From an uncultured Clostridia bacterium (lineage in GTDB: Bacteria; Bacillota_A; Clostridia; Christensenellales; Borkfalkiaceae), in the NCBI GenBank assembly GCA_934292955.1, contig CAKQXZ010000032.1, positions 1-23,690 on the forward strand: a DNA stretch of 23,690 nt, written 5' to 3'. Shown here piece by piece: positions 15,990 through 22,506 of this stretch. Position numbers and translations under genes: made by a program. Below the pieces are notes generated by a model, which did no database searches, had not been told where the DNA came from, and saw only the letters and a program-made list of their open reading frames with translations. The stretch's first letter is position 1; each line of letters starts with the position of its first letter.

Positions 15990-18026
15990 ATGAAAAGAAA
16001 ACTACCGGCATATCCGCTGTTTGTAAAAGATCCCAACTTTTCGCTGTGGTGCACGGCAGAAGAACTCAATAAAACGCAGGTTACGTGTTGGTTCGGAGAA
16101 GAAAAGCCCCTTTACGGGTTCGTAAAACTTACCGACGGAACTACATGGTGTTTTTTGGGCGACGTCAGAAAAACGGGCGCAAAATCCGTAAAAAACGCAA
16201 GGCAGACGAAGGTGGAGGTTTCGTCTTTCAAAACGACTTATACCTTCGATCTTGACGGATCGACTTTTACGGCGGATTTCGTTTCTCCGCTTCCGCTTGA
16301 CGATCCTATGCTTGTTTCCGAGCCGGTGTGCTATCTTTCTTACAGATTTTCCGGCGACGCCGAAGTAGAAGAAGTATCTTTGTTTGTAAACAGACGCGTA
16401 GCATATACTTCGGACGCGCGCCTTCCCGTAAACGACAAGTGTCGCAACTATTCTTATAATCTCGGAAAAAACGAGGTCGCTTTTATAGGATTAAAGCGTC
16501 AACTTTATTTATCCAACAACGAAGATTGTTACGGCGCGGACTGGGGTTACTGGTACCTTTGCGGGGATAAAGCGGCGGCTCTTGACTGCGACGATTTTGC
16601 AAAATATCTACTTTCGGGCGACAAGAATTTCAAAAACCTCGGAGAAGAAAAATATATCGCGGCTTTTTGTTTTGAGAAAGAAGGTTTTATCGAGATAGCG
16701 TACGACAGCGTAGTCGCAATCGATTACTTCGGCGATTTTAAAAAGAGTTTGTATCTTGAAAAGCATACCGTGCTTGACGCTATCGTGGACGTGCGTAAAA
16801 ACAAAGCGAAAATAGAAGCGCGTCTTGACGAAATCGACAAGGAACTTAAAATAGCGGCGGATAAAATTTCTCCCGACTATTACGAAATTCTTACGGCGTC
16901 GCTTCGTCAGAGTGTTGCGGCGCACACCGCGATAAAGGACAACGAAGGCAATCTGGTTTTCCTGTCGAAGGAAAACGGCAGTAACGGCTGTATAGGCACG
17001 CTTGACGTAAGTTATCCGAGCATACCGTTATACCTTATATATAACACGGAGTTTGTTAAAGGCATGCTTCGCCCCATAATCAGGTTTGCCCGTATGCCGG
17101 TATGGAATTTCGATTACGCCCCTCACGACGTAGGCACCTATCCCCATTGTTCGGGTAACGTTTACGGCGCGAGGGAAGACGGCAAATACGCGGGTTTGGC
17201 GAAAACCGCGTTCGGGGAAATTCATCCTCAATATTATCTTTTCCCCGAATCCAACGGCGAATTTGACGACAACATGCAAATGCCCGTGGAAGAATGCGCC
17301 AACATGATTATAACTTTGGCGGCGTGTTACGCTTACGACGGCGATCTGTCGCTATACAAAGAGAGCGAGGATTTGTGCCGGAAGTGGGTAGAATTTTTGG
17401 TAAAGTACGGGCTTAAACCGACTAATCAACTTTGCACAGACGACTTTGCCGGACACATTGCAAACAATCTTAACTTGGCGGTAAAAGCCTCCGTCGGCAT
17501 AGCCTGCTATGCGGGTTTGTTGAAAGCCGACGGAAAAGAATATGAAAAATATGAACGTATCGCGCGTGATTATGCAAGAGAAATCGAAACGTTTTCACGT
17601 AAGTTCTCACATTCGCCGCTTACCTGGGACGACGGGGAGGATACGTTCGGGCTTAAATACAACCTGCTTTTCGATAAAGTTCTGGACTTAGGATTGTTCC
17701 CGCAGGAATTTCGGGAAAGAGAAGTCGATTACTACCTTAAAGTTACGGAACGCTTCGGAACGCCTATTTTCAATCGTAAAAGTTACGTAAAAAGCGACTG
17801 GACGGTATGGGCAGCCGCCCTTACCGACGATAAAGCAAAGCGTCAAAAAATGCTCGAACCCTTGGTTTATTTTTTACAGAATTCGCCTTTAAGAATTCCT
17901 TTCGGAGACTGGTACAAAGGCGACACGGGCGAGATACGGTATTTCAGGGCGCGCAGCGTAGTAGGCGGTTGCTTTGCGTTACTGCTCGGAATACGAAAAG
18001 ATTTTTTTAAAAAAGAAGAAAAATAA
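15990..18026 (+). CDS. Glutaminase-A/DUF4965-DUF1793-family protein, cytoplasmic
   Basis: A 678-residue protein of the family annotated after fungal glutaminase A (DUF5127, DUF4965, DUF1793). The N-terminal beta-rich part spans about 1-270. The conserved core has TLDVSYPSIPLYLIYN (from about 336), FDYAPHDVGTYPHCSG with Asp380, MPVEECANMIITLAA, CTDDFAGHIANNLNLAVKA and SDWTVWAAAL. The all-helical C-terminal part fits an (alpha/alpha)6-barrel-like fold. Fungal members are secreted; this one has no signal peptide, so it should act in the cytoplasm. Its place behind a GH3 gene in a sugar-import operon argues for a glycan-directed activity more than glutamine hydrolysis, but that is inference. AAGGAG (15975-15980) precedes ATG, and only 2 bases separate it from the GH3 stop. 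It is the last gene of the block. Confidence 0.8.
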   Translation: MKRKLPAYPLFVKDPNFSLWCTAEELNKTQVTCWFGEEKPLYGFVKLTDGTTWCFLGDVRKTGAKSVKNARQTKVEVSSFKTTYTFDLDGSTFTADFVSPLPLDDPMLVSEPVCYLSYRFSGDAEVEEVSLFVNRRVAYTSDARLPVNDKCRNYSYNLGKNEVAFIGLKRQLYLSNNEDCYGADWGYWYLCGDKAAALDCDDFAKYLLSGDKNFKNLGEEKYIAAFCFEKEGFIEIAYDSVVAIDYFGDFKKSLYLEKHTVLDAIVDVRKNKAKIEARLDEIDKELKIAADKISPDYYEILTASLRQSVAAHTAIKDNEGNLVFLSKENGSNGCIGTLDVSYPSIPLYLIYNTEFVKGMLRPIIRFARMPVWNFDYAPHDVGTYPHCSGNVYGAREDGKYAGLAKTAFGEIHPQYYLFPESNGEFDDNMQMPVEECANMIITLAACYAYDGDLSLYKESEDLCRKWVEFLVKYGLKPTNQLCTDDFAGHIANNLNLAVKASVGIACYAGLLKADGKEYEKYERIARDYAREIETFSRKFSHSPLTWDDGEDTFGLKYNLLFDKVLDLGLFPQEFREREVDYYLKVTERFGTPIFNRKSYVKSDWTVWAAALTDDKAKRQKMLEPLVYFLQNSPLRIPFGDWYKGDTGEIRYFRARSVVGGCFALLLGIRKDFFKKEEK

Positions 18027-18044
18027 GCTCGAAAACGGGCTTAT
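18023..18044 (+). other. Hairpin spanning the stop codon of the last operon gene
   Basis: Arms 18023-18031 and 18036-18044 form a 9-bp stem (one G-U pair) around an AAAA loop and include the TAA stop. No T run follows. It may protect the 3' end of the message; the true terminator lies further on at 18193. Between 18045 and 18192 I see only AT-rich sequence. Confidence 0.4.
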
Positions 18045-18192
18045 AGGCGGACTTTAAGGAAAATAATTTTACTTAAGTTATTCCGTTTATAACGTACGGT
18101 TTTAGCTTATAGTAATGAAATAAAAAAATAATTAAAAACAAAAGTAAAAGCGAAATGTTTCATCTAACAGAGAAAACTTTCAACTGAGATTT

Positions 18193-18227
18193 CTGCGGCT
18201 TGCAAAATTTGTAAGCCGCAGTTTTTT
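18193..18227 (+). terminator. Rho-independent terminator of the glycan operon
   Basis: CTGCGGCTT (18193-18201) pairs perfectly with AAGCCGCAG (18213-18221), followed by six T residues (18222-18227). It lies 166 bp after the last stop codon of the operon and is the first strong intrinsic terminator downstream on this strand. Confidence 0.88.
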
Positions 18228-18487
18228 ACGGTTACGTCAAGGACGGACAAGATAATATCGTTGCTATCGTGGACGAATTCGGAACCCTTGTTGCGCAGTA
18301 TGAATACGACAGTTTCGGACGTACGACGGTGAAGATGCCGAACGGTGCGGTAAACGCAAGCGATCGGTTTCTCGGGGATATCAATCCGTTCCGCTGGAAG
18401 AGTTTCTATTATGACGTAGAAACAGGATTCTACTATGCGAACGGCAGATATTACGAAGCGGAGCGGGGCGCTGCCGCCTTTTATTAA
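18215..18487 (+). pseudogene. RHS repeat-associated core fragment
   Basis: This open stretch reads YVKDGQDNIVAIVDEFGTLV, then YEYDSFGRT and GDINPFRWKSFYYDVETGFY, then YANGRYYE. That is the signature of the RHS/YD-repeat core domain (usual pattern: VDENGTLVAKYEYD, GDINPFRYRGYYYDTETGLYYL, SRYYDPETGRF). RHS proteins are large secreted or surface toxins and polymorphic effectors. Here only about 85 codons remain: the frame opens just inside the preceding terminator, no start codon with ribosome binding site exists, and the core breaks off after RYYE before a stop. It is therefore a remnant truncated at both ends, probably left by recombination. Confidence 0.8.
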
Positions 18488-18491
18488 AAAG

Positions 18492-18545
18492 AAAACCCGC
18501 CGAAGTCGAAACGCAGAATAATCGACCTATAGGCGGGTTTTTATA
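18492..18545. terminator. Bidirectional intrinsic terminator
   Basis: AAAACCCGCC (18492-18501) pairs with GGCGGGTTTT (18532-18541), with an inner stem GTCGA (18505-18509) / TCGAC (18522-18526). T runs exist on both sides (GGGTTTTTATAT on plus; TTTTCTTTTT on minus). It separates the RHS fragment from the opposite-strand topoisomerase-type fragment, whose stop codon (18527-18529) lies inside the structure. Confidence 0.7.
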
Positions 18546-18712
18546 TATTCGATTTTGGATCGGAAGTCGAAAACGACTTTTTCGCCGTCGAGTTTGAGTT
18601 TTGCTTTGAACGGTTTTCCGGCTTTGGAAGTGAAAGACATTTCGTCGCTTACCTTGTCCGAAAGAATTTTCTTTGCCTGAACGAGGTTGATTTTCGTTCC
18701 CGGAACGTTTGA
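18527..18712 (-). pseudogene. C-terminal topoisomerase-III-type repeat fragment
   Basis: Minus-strand translation ends with PGTKINLVQAKKILSDKV, then SFTSKAGKPFKAKLKLDGEK and VVFDF. This matches the C-terminal repeat of bacterial topoisomerase III and related mobile-element proteins (pattern GKKIS..QVKELL ... SKKGKKFDAKLKLD..GKVKFEF). Only about 50 residues of the domain are present. Upstream, at about 18712, homology stops and a different gene fragment begins on the opposite strand. The longer minus frame that continues to 19168 is a shadow of that fragment. Such repeats are common in integrative conjugative elements, so this is probably debris of one. Confidence 0.6.
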
Positions 18713-19063
18713 ACCGAAGCGGAAAGCGCATCCGGCGCGGAATACAAACGACCGAGCGAGGAAGCGAAAACCGCTTTTGCCGAAAGAGAGAAAGCGTTGC
18801 GTGCCGCAGTCCCCGACGAGATGAAAGCGCGTAATAATTGGGTTGCCGTGAAAACGTGGAAGAGTGCCGAAAAGGATAATCTCAGCAAACGCCAGATCGA
18901 TTGCAATACGGGGAATTACGCCGAAAGCGATAACCCCGAAACGCGGACGACTTTCGATAAAGCGTTGGAATACGTCCGCGAATGCGGCGGAACGACAGTT
19001 GCATATGCGCTTGACGGCAAAGATAAGGTTTCTTGCGTGGATAGCAATCGTATGCCGAAGTGA
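18713..19063 (+). pseudogene. N-terminal fragment of a mobile-element primase-like protein
   Basis: The plus frame is open from 18713 and reads RAAVPDEMKARNNWVAVKT, DCNTGNYAESDNPETRTTFD and GGTTVAYALDGKDKVSCVD. It resembles the N-terminal region of phage/ICE-type primase and ArdC-associated proteins (pattern VPDEMK.RPNWV, FAESDNPATW..F, LAYALDGKDG..CIDLD). The homologous region normally continues into a long protein; here it ends at TGA shortly after CVD, in divergent sequence. The preceding codons (EAESASGAEYKRPSEEAKTA) look coding but have no start and abut the opposite-strand topoisomerase-type fragment. It is most likely a degraded remnant; the family call rests on motif memory. Confidence 0.55.
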
Positions 19064-19098
19064 ATGAAAACCTTTAAAAGACAATTTTAGTAAAATAT

Positions 19099-19124
19099 GG
19101 CGGCAACTTAAAAAAGTTGCCGCC
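19099..19124 (-). terminator. Hairpin terminating the minus-strand sensor operon
   Basis: GGCGGCAACTT (19099-19109) and AAGTTGCCGCC (19114-19124) form a perfect 11-bp stem with an AAAA loop on the plus strand (TTTT on the minus). On the minus strand it is followed by ATATTTTACT, an imperfect T tract, about 75 bp after the stop of the sensor gene. The plus-strand side lacks a T run. Confidence 0.6.
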
Positions 19125-19199
19125 GCCATTAAACTATTTTCTATCGGACACACCCCAACATTTGACAAAGAGCCCGAAAAACACGCCTTATTCCTTACG

Positions 19200-20825
19200 T
19201 CATTCGTTCTGCATTTCTTGTTTCAGCAGAGTTGCGTAGCGCAACATTTGTTTGCGCGAAAATACGCCGAGTTTTTCCAGAATATTGTGGTTGTGGAATT
19301 TTAGCGTGCTTTCGCGTATATTAAGTATATCGACGATTTCTTTTGCGGTTTTGCCTTGCAAATAGAGATTAAAAACGGTTTTTTCTGTTTTTGTAAGTTC
19401 TTTCAACCCGATTTTGAATGCTTCGTAGTTGTCCGGATCGATCTCGTTTTTGCGGGAATAAGCCAGCCGCTCGATTTCCGTTTGCCGCTTGTCGATTTCG
19501 TTGGTCTGGTTTTCGGTTACGATAGAAAGTTCTTCGTTCTGACGTTTCAGGTTCTCCGTTTCGACGTCGCGCAGTCTGTCCTGTTCGGCAAGATAGACGA
19601 ATAAGTCGTCAATTTCGATAATATCGGATTTTGTTCCGTCATGCTCCTGCATGCGTATTTTTTCAAGACTTTTTATCACAGGGGAAACAAATTTTCGCGA
19701 AAAAATTACGCAAAGAACAACGGCGGAAAATACAAGAAAAAAGCATACCAATACAATTTTTATAACATTAACGGTCACGGTTTTATCGAATTCGCTTTTC
19801 GGTTGCATAACTATAAGAGTGTAGGGCGTATTGCAGATCGTAACCTCGTTTTTAGCGGCAACAAAAGTGTTTTCGCCCGAGAATTCGGTGAGCGCGTCGT
19901 TTATTTCGTTGGGTACGAGCGTACCGCTCGGTTTCAGGGAGTAGCCGCCGAGGACGCCCGCCCAAAATATGTTTTCGCAGTCGATTTTTCCGTTTTCTGC
20001 CGTTTTGGAAAAAGTGCAGGTCAGTTGCTCTAATCTTGTTGGTTGAGCAAAGAAATCTTTGAAGTAATTTTTCGAGATTTCAAATCCGCAAATGCCGTAA
20101 TACGTCCCGTCTGCTCCGAACAGAGGAGTGATGAACGCTATTGCCTCTTCGCTTGTTCCGTTAAGCGTAAAAATATCGGTCAGCAGCGATTTTTTTTCTT
20201 TGACGATGGTTTCGTTGAAGAAGCTTTTTGTTTGCGGCACGAAATCGGTTTTGAATTCCAATCGCCATTTGCGGTGCGGCATTACGTTGTTTTTTCTTCC
20301 GAGTTCCGCGCTGCCCCGGAACAGCAGCAGCGTTTCATCCGTCCGGTCAAGGGTACTGCGTTGAAAATATAAGCCTGTTCTGGATTTATCAGAGTTGGCT
20401 TCGCCTGTATTCACGGTTGCGTTAAGCATTATAAACGCACCCGAAGCGTCTGCTTTAAGCAACTCTTCTTTAAGTTTAGGGAAAAGTGCTTCCTGCACGC
20501 CTTCCGTATATAACTGCGAATCGTTGAGCGCGCTTATATGAATTCCTTTTTCATTCAGATAAGCGTCTATTATAGCCGAAGAATCGTTTGCGAGCATTTC
20601 GTTCATCATCGAAAGATCGTCAAAGAATTTTTCGATTTGTCTTGTATAGAACTCGTTTTGAAAAGTCAGATTATTTGAATATTTTTCCGTTGTCGTAGAA
20701 AACTGCCCGACGAAAAACAAGCCGACTGCGATAAACATAACGACAACAAGAACAAGCGTAAGCATGTATAACAAAAGCTTACGATGCATAGATGTTTTCT
20801 TTTTTCTGAAATCTATAAGCTTCAT
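19200..20825 (-). CDS. Membrane-tethered LuxR-type regulator with extracellular Cache-like sensor
   Basis: A 541-residue one-component signal transducer. Residues 17-40 form a first membrane helix. Residues 41-352 are extracellular and resemble a double-Cache sensor (late strand pattern GTYYGICGFEISKNYFKDFF). Residues 353-375 form a second membrane helix. A short HAMP-like stretch (SPVIKSLEKIRMQ) and a coiled coil of about 410-455 follow. Residues 476-535 are a LuxR/GerE helix-turn-helix: LTKTEKTVFNLYLQGKTAKE, then VDILNIRESTLKFHNHNILE and KLGVFSRKQML. There is no histidine kinase or receiver domain, so ligand binding outside would have to be passed directly to the DNA-binding domain, as in ToxR/CadC-like proteins. 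It is co-transcribed with the SBP 46 bp upstream, which is the obvious candidate ligand presenter. ATG has GGAG 11 bases upstream. Domain order is clear; the signal is unknown. Confidence 0.85.
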   Translation of the reverse strand: MKLIDFRKKKTSMHRKLLLYMLTLVLVVVMFIAVGLFFVGQFSTTTEKYSNNLTFQNEFYTRQIEKFFDDLSMMNEMLANDSSAIIDAYLNEKGIHISALNDSQLYTEGVQEALFPKLKEELLKADASGAFIMLNATVNTGEANSDKSRTGLYFQRSTLDRTDETLLLFRGSAELGRKNNVMPHRKWRLEFKTDFVPQTKSFFNETIVKEKKSLLTDIFTLNGTSEEAIAFITPLFGADGTYYGICGFEISKNYFKDFFAQPTRLEQLTCTFSKTAENGKIDCENIFWAGVLGGYSLKPSGTLVPNEINDALTEFSGENTFVAAKNEVTICNTPYTLIVMQPKSEFDKTVTVNVIKIVLVCFFLVFSAVVLCVIFSRKFVSPVIKSLEKIRMQEHDGTKSDIIEIDDLFVYLAEQDRLRDVETENLKRQNEELSIVTENQTNEIDKRQTEIERLAYSRKNEIDPDNYEAFKIGLKELTKTEKTVFNLYLQGKTAKEIVDILNIRESTLKFHNHNILEKLGVFSRKQMLRYATLLKQEMQNE

Positions 20826-20871
20826 ATTGCGGTTGCTCCGATGTTTTCGCTTCAGCCTACGTTAGCCGCAA

Positions 20872-22221
20872 TTACTTGCTGCCAATAAGCGCGGTTTTCA
20901 TTTCCGTAACCAGTTGTTCGCAGGTTGCGCCTTTTGCGTATCTTTGTTCGAGCGTACTCTGAATGTCGCGGATTTTTTCGTACAAAGAGTACACTTTGGT
21001 GTAATACCCCTCAAAAGCCGGTTCTTTTTTGAAAGAGCAGGTCTCGACGGTTGTAGTCAGGGCTTTATAAAGATTCCTGTAGGCATCCGACTTGAAAGAT
21101 TGGTCGCCGATTTTTGCAAAAGCGCCCGTTCTTACGGGCATATAACCCGTTGAAAGAACGAAATCCACGTTGCGGCTTTCTTCGGTGAACCATCTTGCGA
21201 AAACGTTTGCAGCCTCAGCTTTCTGTTCGGTCGTTTTATAAGCGCAAAGTCCGACTCCCGATTGCGTTGCGACTTTTTGTTTGCCTGTCTGTTGCGGCAA
21301 GGGAAAGACTTTCAGATTCATTGCTTCCGACGTATTGTCGGGGTAGGTGATTTCGTCGTTGTAATAAAGCACGGAAGCCGAAGAACCGATACCTGCGCAG
21401 GTCTGTCCCGTCATAACCTGCGTGTTGGAATATAAATCGGATACGACTATATGCCCTTTGGCGATAGACGTTGCAAACATTTCGTATGCTTTTATCAGAG
21501 CGGGGTTGTTTGCGTCGTACCAGCCGTCTTTATAAGAAATATTCTCTCCGTCGGATATGGCGCACAGTTCTGCGAGCCTTATCAGATAATCTATCGCGCA
21601 GAACGGTTTACCGCCCGACCACTCATAATATTTTTCGGCAACGGAGAAAAACCCTTTCCATGTCGCGAGGTCGGATAGCAAAACGCCTTTATCGACTTTG
21701 AATCTGTCGAAAACTCCGCCTGCGATGAAGAGCATATAAGTCGATTTTGAAACGGGGAAAACAACAAGATTATCGTCGACCATTCCGTCGCTTAAAAAAT
21801 CGGAGACGAAATTGTTAAGTTCGGACGGTGAAAAATAATCGTTCCAATTCAGAAGATTATTAGCACCCAGACCGCGCGCATCGCTCGAATGACAAAAGAA
21901 CAAATCGGGCATTTCCTTGGCGCCCGCTTTGCCTGTTTGCGCGTCTTTTAACTTTTTGCCGATCTGCGAGGCGTTTGACATCAGCGTAACGTTTATGATA
22001 ATGCCCTTGTCTTTGCCGACGGTCGAGTTGAATTGTTCAACGATGTCGTTCATGGGTGAATTGACCTGCTCGCCGTAAACGTGCCACATAGTAAGAGTCG
22101 TCGGTTTTTTGGGATCAAGCAAGGTGTTGTTTTTATTGCACGCAAAAAAAGTGAAGGATACTGCGAGCGTCATCGCAATGACGATAAACAATGAAACGAT
22201 TTTTTTTGTCTTGCATCTCAT
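20872..22221 (-). CDS. Orphan sugar-type solute-binding lipoprotein paired with the sensor
   Basis: A 449-residue SBP family 1 lipoprotein. The signal peptide ends in FFACNKN (Cys28), a slightly atypical lipobox with Phe at -3. The mature part shows LTMWHVYGEQVNSPMNDIVE, EMPDLFFCHSSDARGLGANN and a late VFARWFTEESRNVDFVLSTG block, typical of oligosaccharide-binding proteins. A weak GGAAGA lies 6-7 bases before ATG. No permease or ATPase gene accompanies it; the only partner is the membrane-tethered LuxR-type regulator downstream. It may therefore be a receptor feeding the sensor, or it may share the importer encoded at 9214-12894. It is read from the divergent intergenic region that carries GTGAGTA repeats. 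Confidence 0.88.
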   Translation of the reverse strand: MRCKTKKIVSLFIVIAMTLAVSFTFFACNKNNTLLDPKKPTTLTMWHVYGEQVNSPMNDIVEQFNSTVGKDKGIIINVTLMSNASQIGKKLKDAQTGKAGAKEMPDLFFCHSSDARGLGANNLLNWNDYFSPSELNNFVSDFLSDGMVDDNLVVFPVSKSTYMLFIAGGVFDRFKVDKGVLLSDLATWKGFFSVAEKYYEWSGGKPFCAIDYLIRLAELCAISDGENISYKDGWYDANNPALIKAYEMFATSIAKGHIVVSDLYSNTQVMTGQTCAGIGSSASVLYYNDEITYPDNTSEAMNLKVFPLPQQTGKQKVATQSGVGLCAYKTTEQKAEAANVFARWFTEESRNVDFVLSTGYMPVRTGAFAKIGDQSFKSDAYRNLYKALTTTVETCSFKKEPAFEGYYTKVYSLYEKIRDIQSTLEQRYAKGATCEQLVTEMKTALIGSK

Positions 22222-22294
22222 ATCGATCTTCCGCTACCGGTTACATGAGCGTTTGCCCACCCGATTTAAAAAAATTTTTTGACTTTTTTCGTTT

Positions 22295-22331
22295 TTCCCC
22301 ACCTTTTTCAGGTTTGGGTGGGGGAATTTTT
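22295..22331 (+). terminator. Hairpin with plus-strand T run in the divergent region
   Basis: TTCCCCACC (22295-22303) pairs with GGTGGGG..AA (22317-22326, one bulged G), followed by TTTTTATT. In plus orientation it has the form of an intrinsic terminator, but no plus-strand gene ends nearby. In minus orientation it would lie in the leader of the SBP transcript. Its role is unclear. Confidence 0.4.
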
Positions 22332-22342
22332 ATTGCGTTTTT

Positions 22343-22372
22343 GCTATACTCACGATGCTTCAAACGTTGCAA
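22343..22372 (-). promoter_or_regulatory. Putative promoter for the SBP-sensor operon
   Basis: On the minus strand, TTGCAA (22367-22372) and TATAGC (22343-22348) are spaced by 18 bases, each matching the SigA consensus at four of six positions. Transcription would start near 22336, leaving a leader of about 115 nt. An inverted GTGAGTA element overlaps the -10 region. In the opposite direction TTGCTATACT reads as an extended -10 for the plus strand, so the assignment is moderate. Confidence 0.4.
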
Positions 22373-22410
22373 GCAAGCACGGAAGCGCTGTGAGTACATT
22401 GTGAGTACAT
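22347..22410. promoter_or_regulatory. GTGAGTA operator cluster with 11-bp tandem repeat
   Basis: TGTGAGTACAT occurs twice without a gap (22389-22399 and 22400-22410). A third GTGAGTA core lies inverted at 22347-22353. The 11-bp period puts the two direct copies on the same face of the helix, as for head-to-tail binding of a dimeric or multimeric regulator. It lies between the divergent SBP-sensor operon and the surface-protein gene. The LuxR-type sensor encoded at 19200 is the natural candidate binder. Confidence 0.55.
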
Positions 22411-22506
22411 ACAGTTTATCACACATGCACGCGAAAGTCAATTTCCGTTTGCAACAACAAGCAAAATATCACACACAACAAAACGGACTTAAAAGGAGAT
22501 ACGATT

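Noticed and set aside
18527..19168. Single 213-residue minus-strand gene
   Set aside because: Only its last 50-60 residues look like a protein family; the rest is antisense to a better plus-strand coding pattern with different homology.
19141..19199. Possible insertion-sequence end (GGGTGTGTCC-like on minus strand)
   Set aside because: It is vaguely familiar as a transposon-end sequence, but no partner inverted repeat, target duplication or transposase was found in the window.
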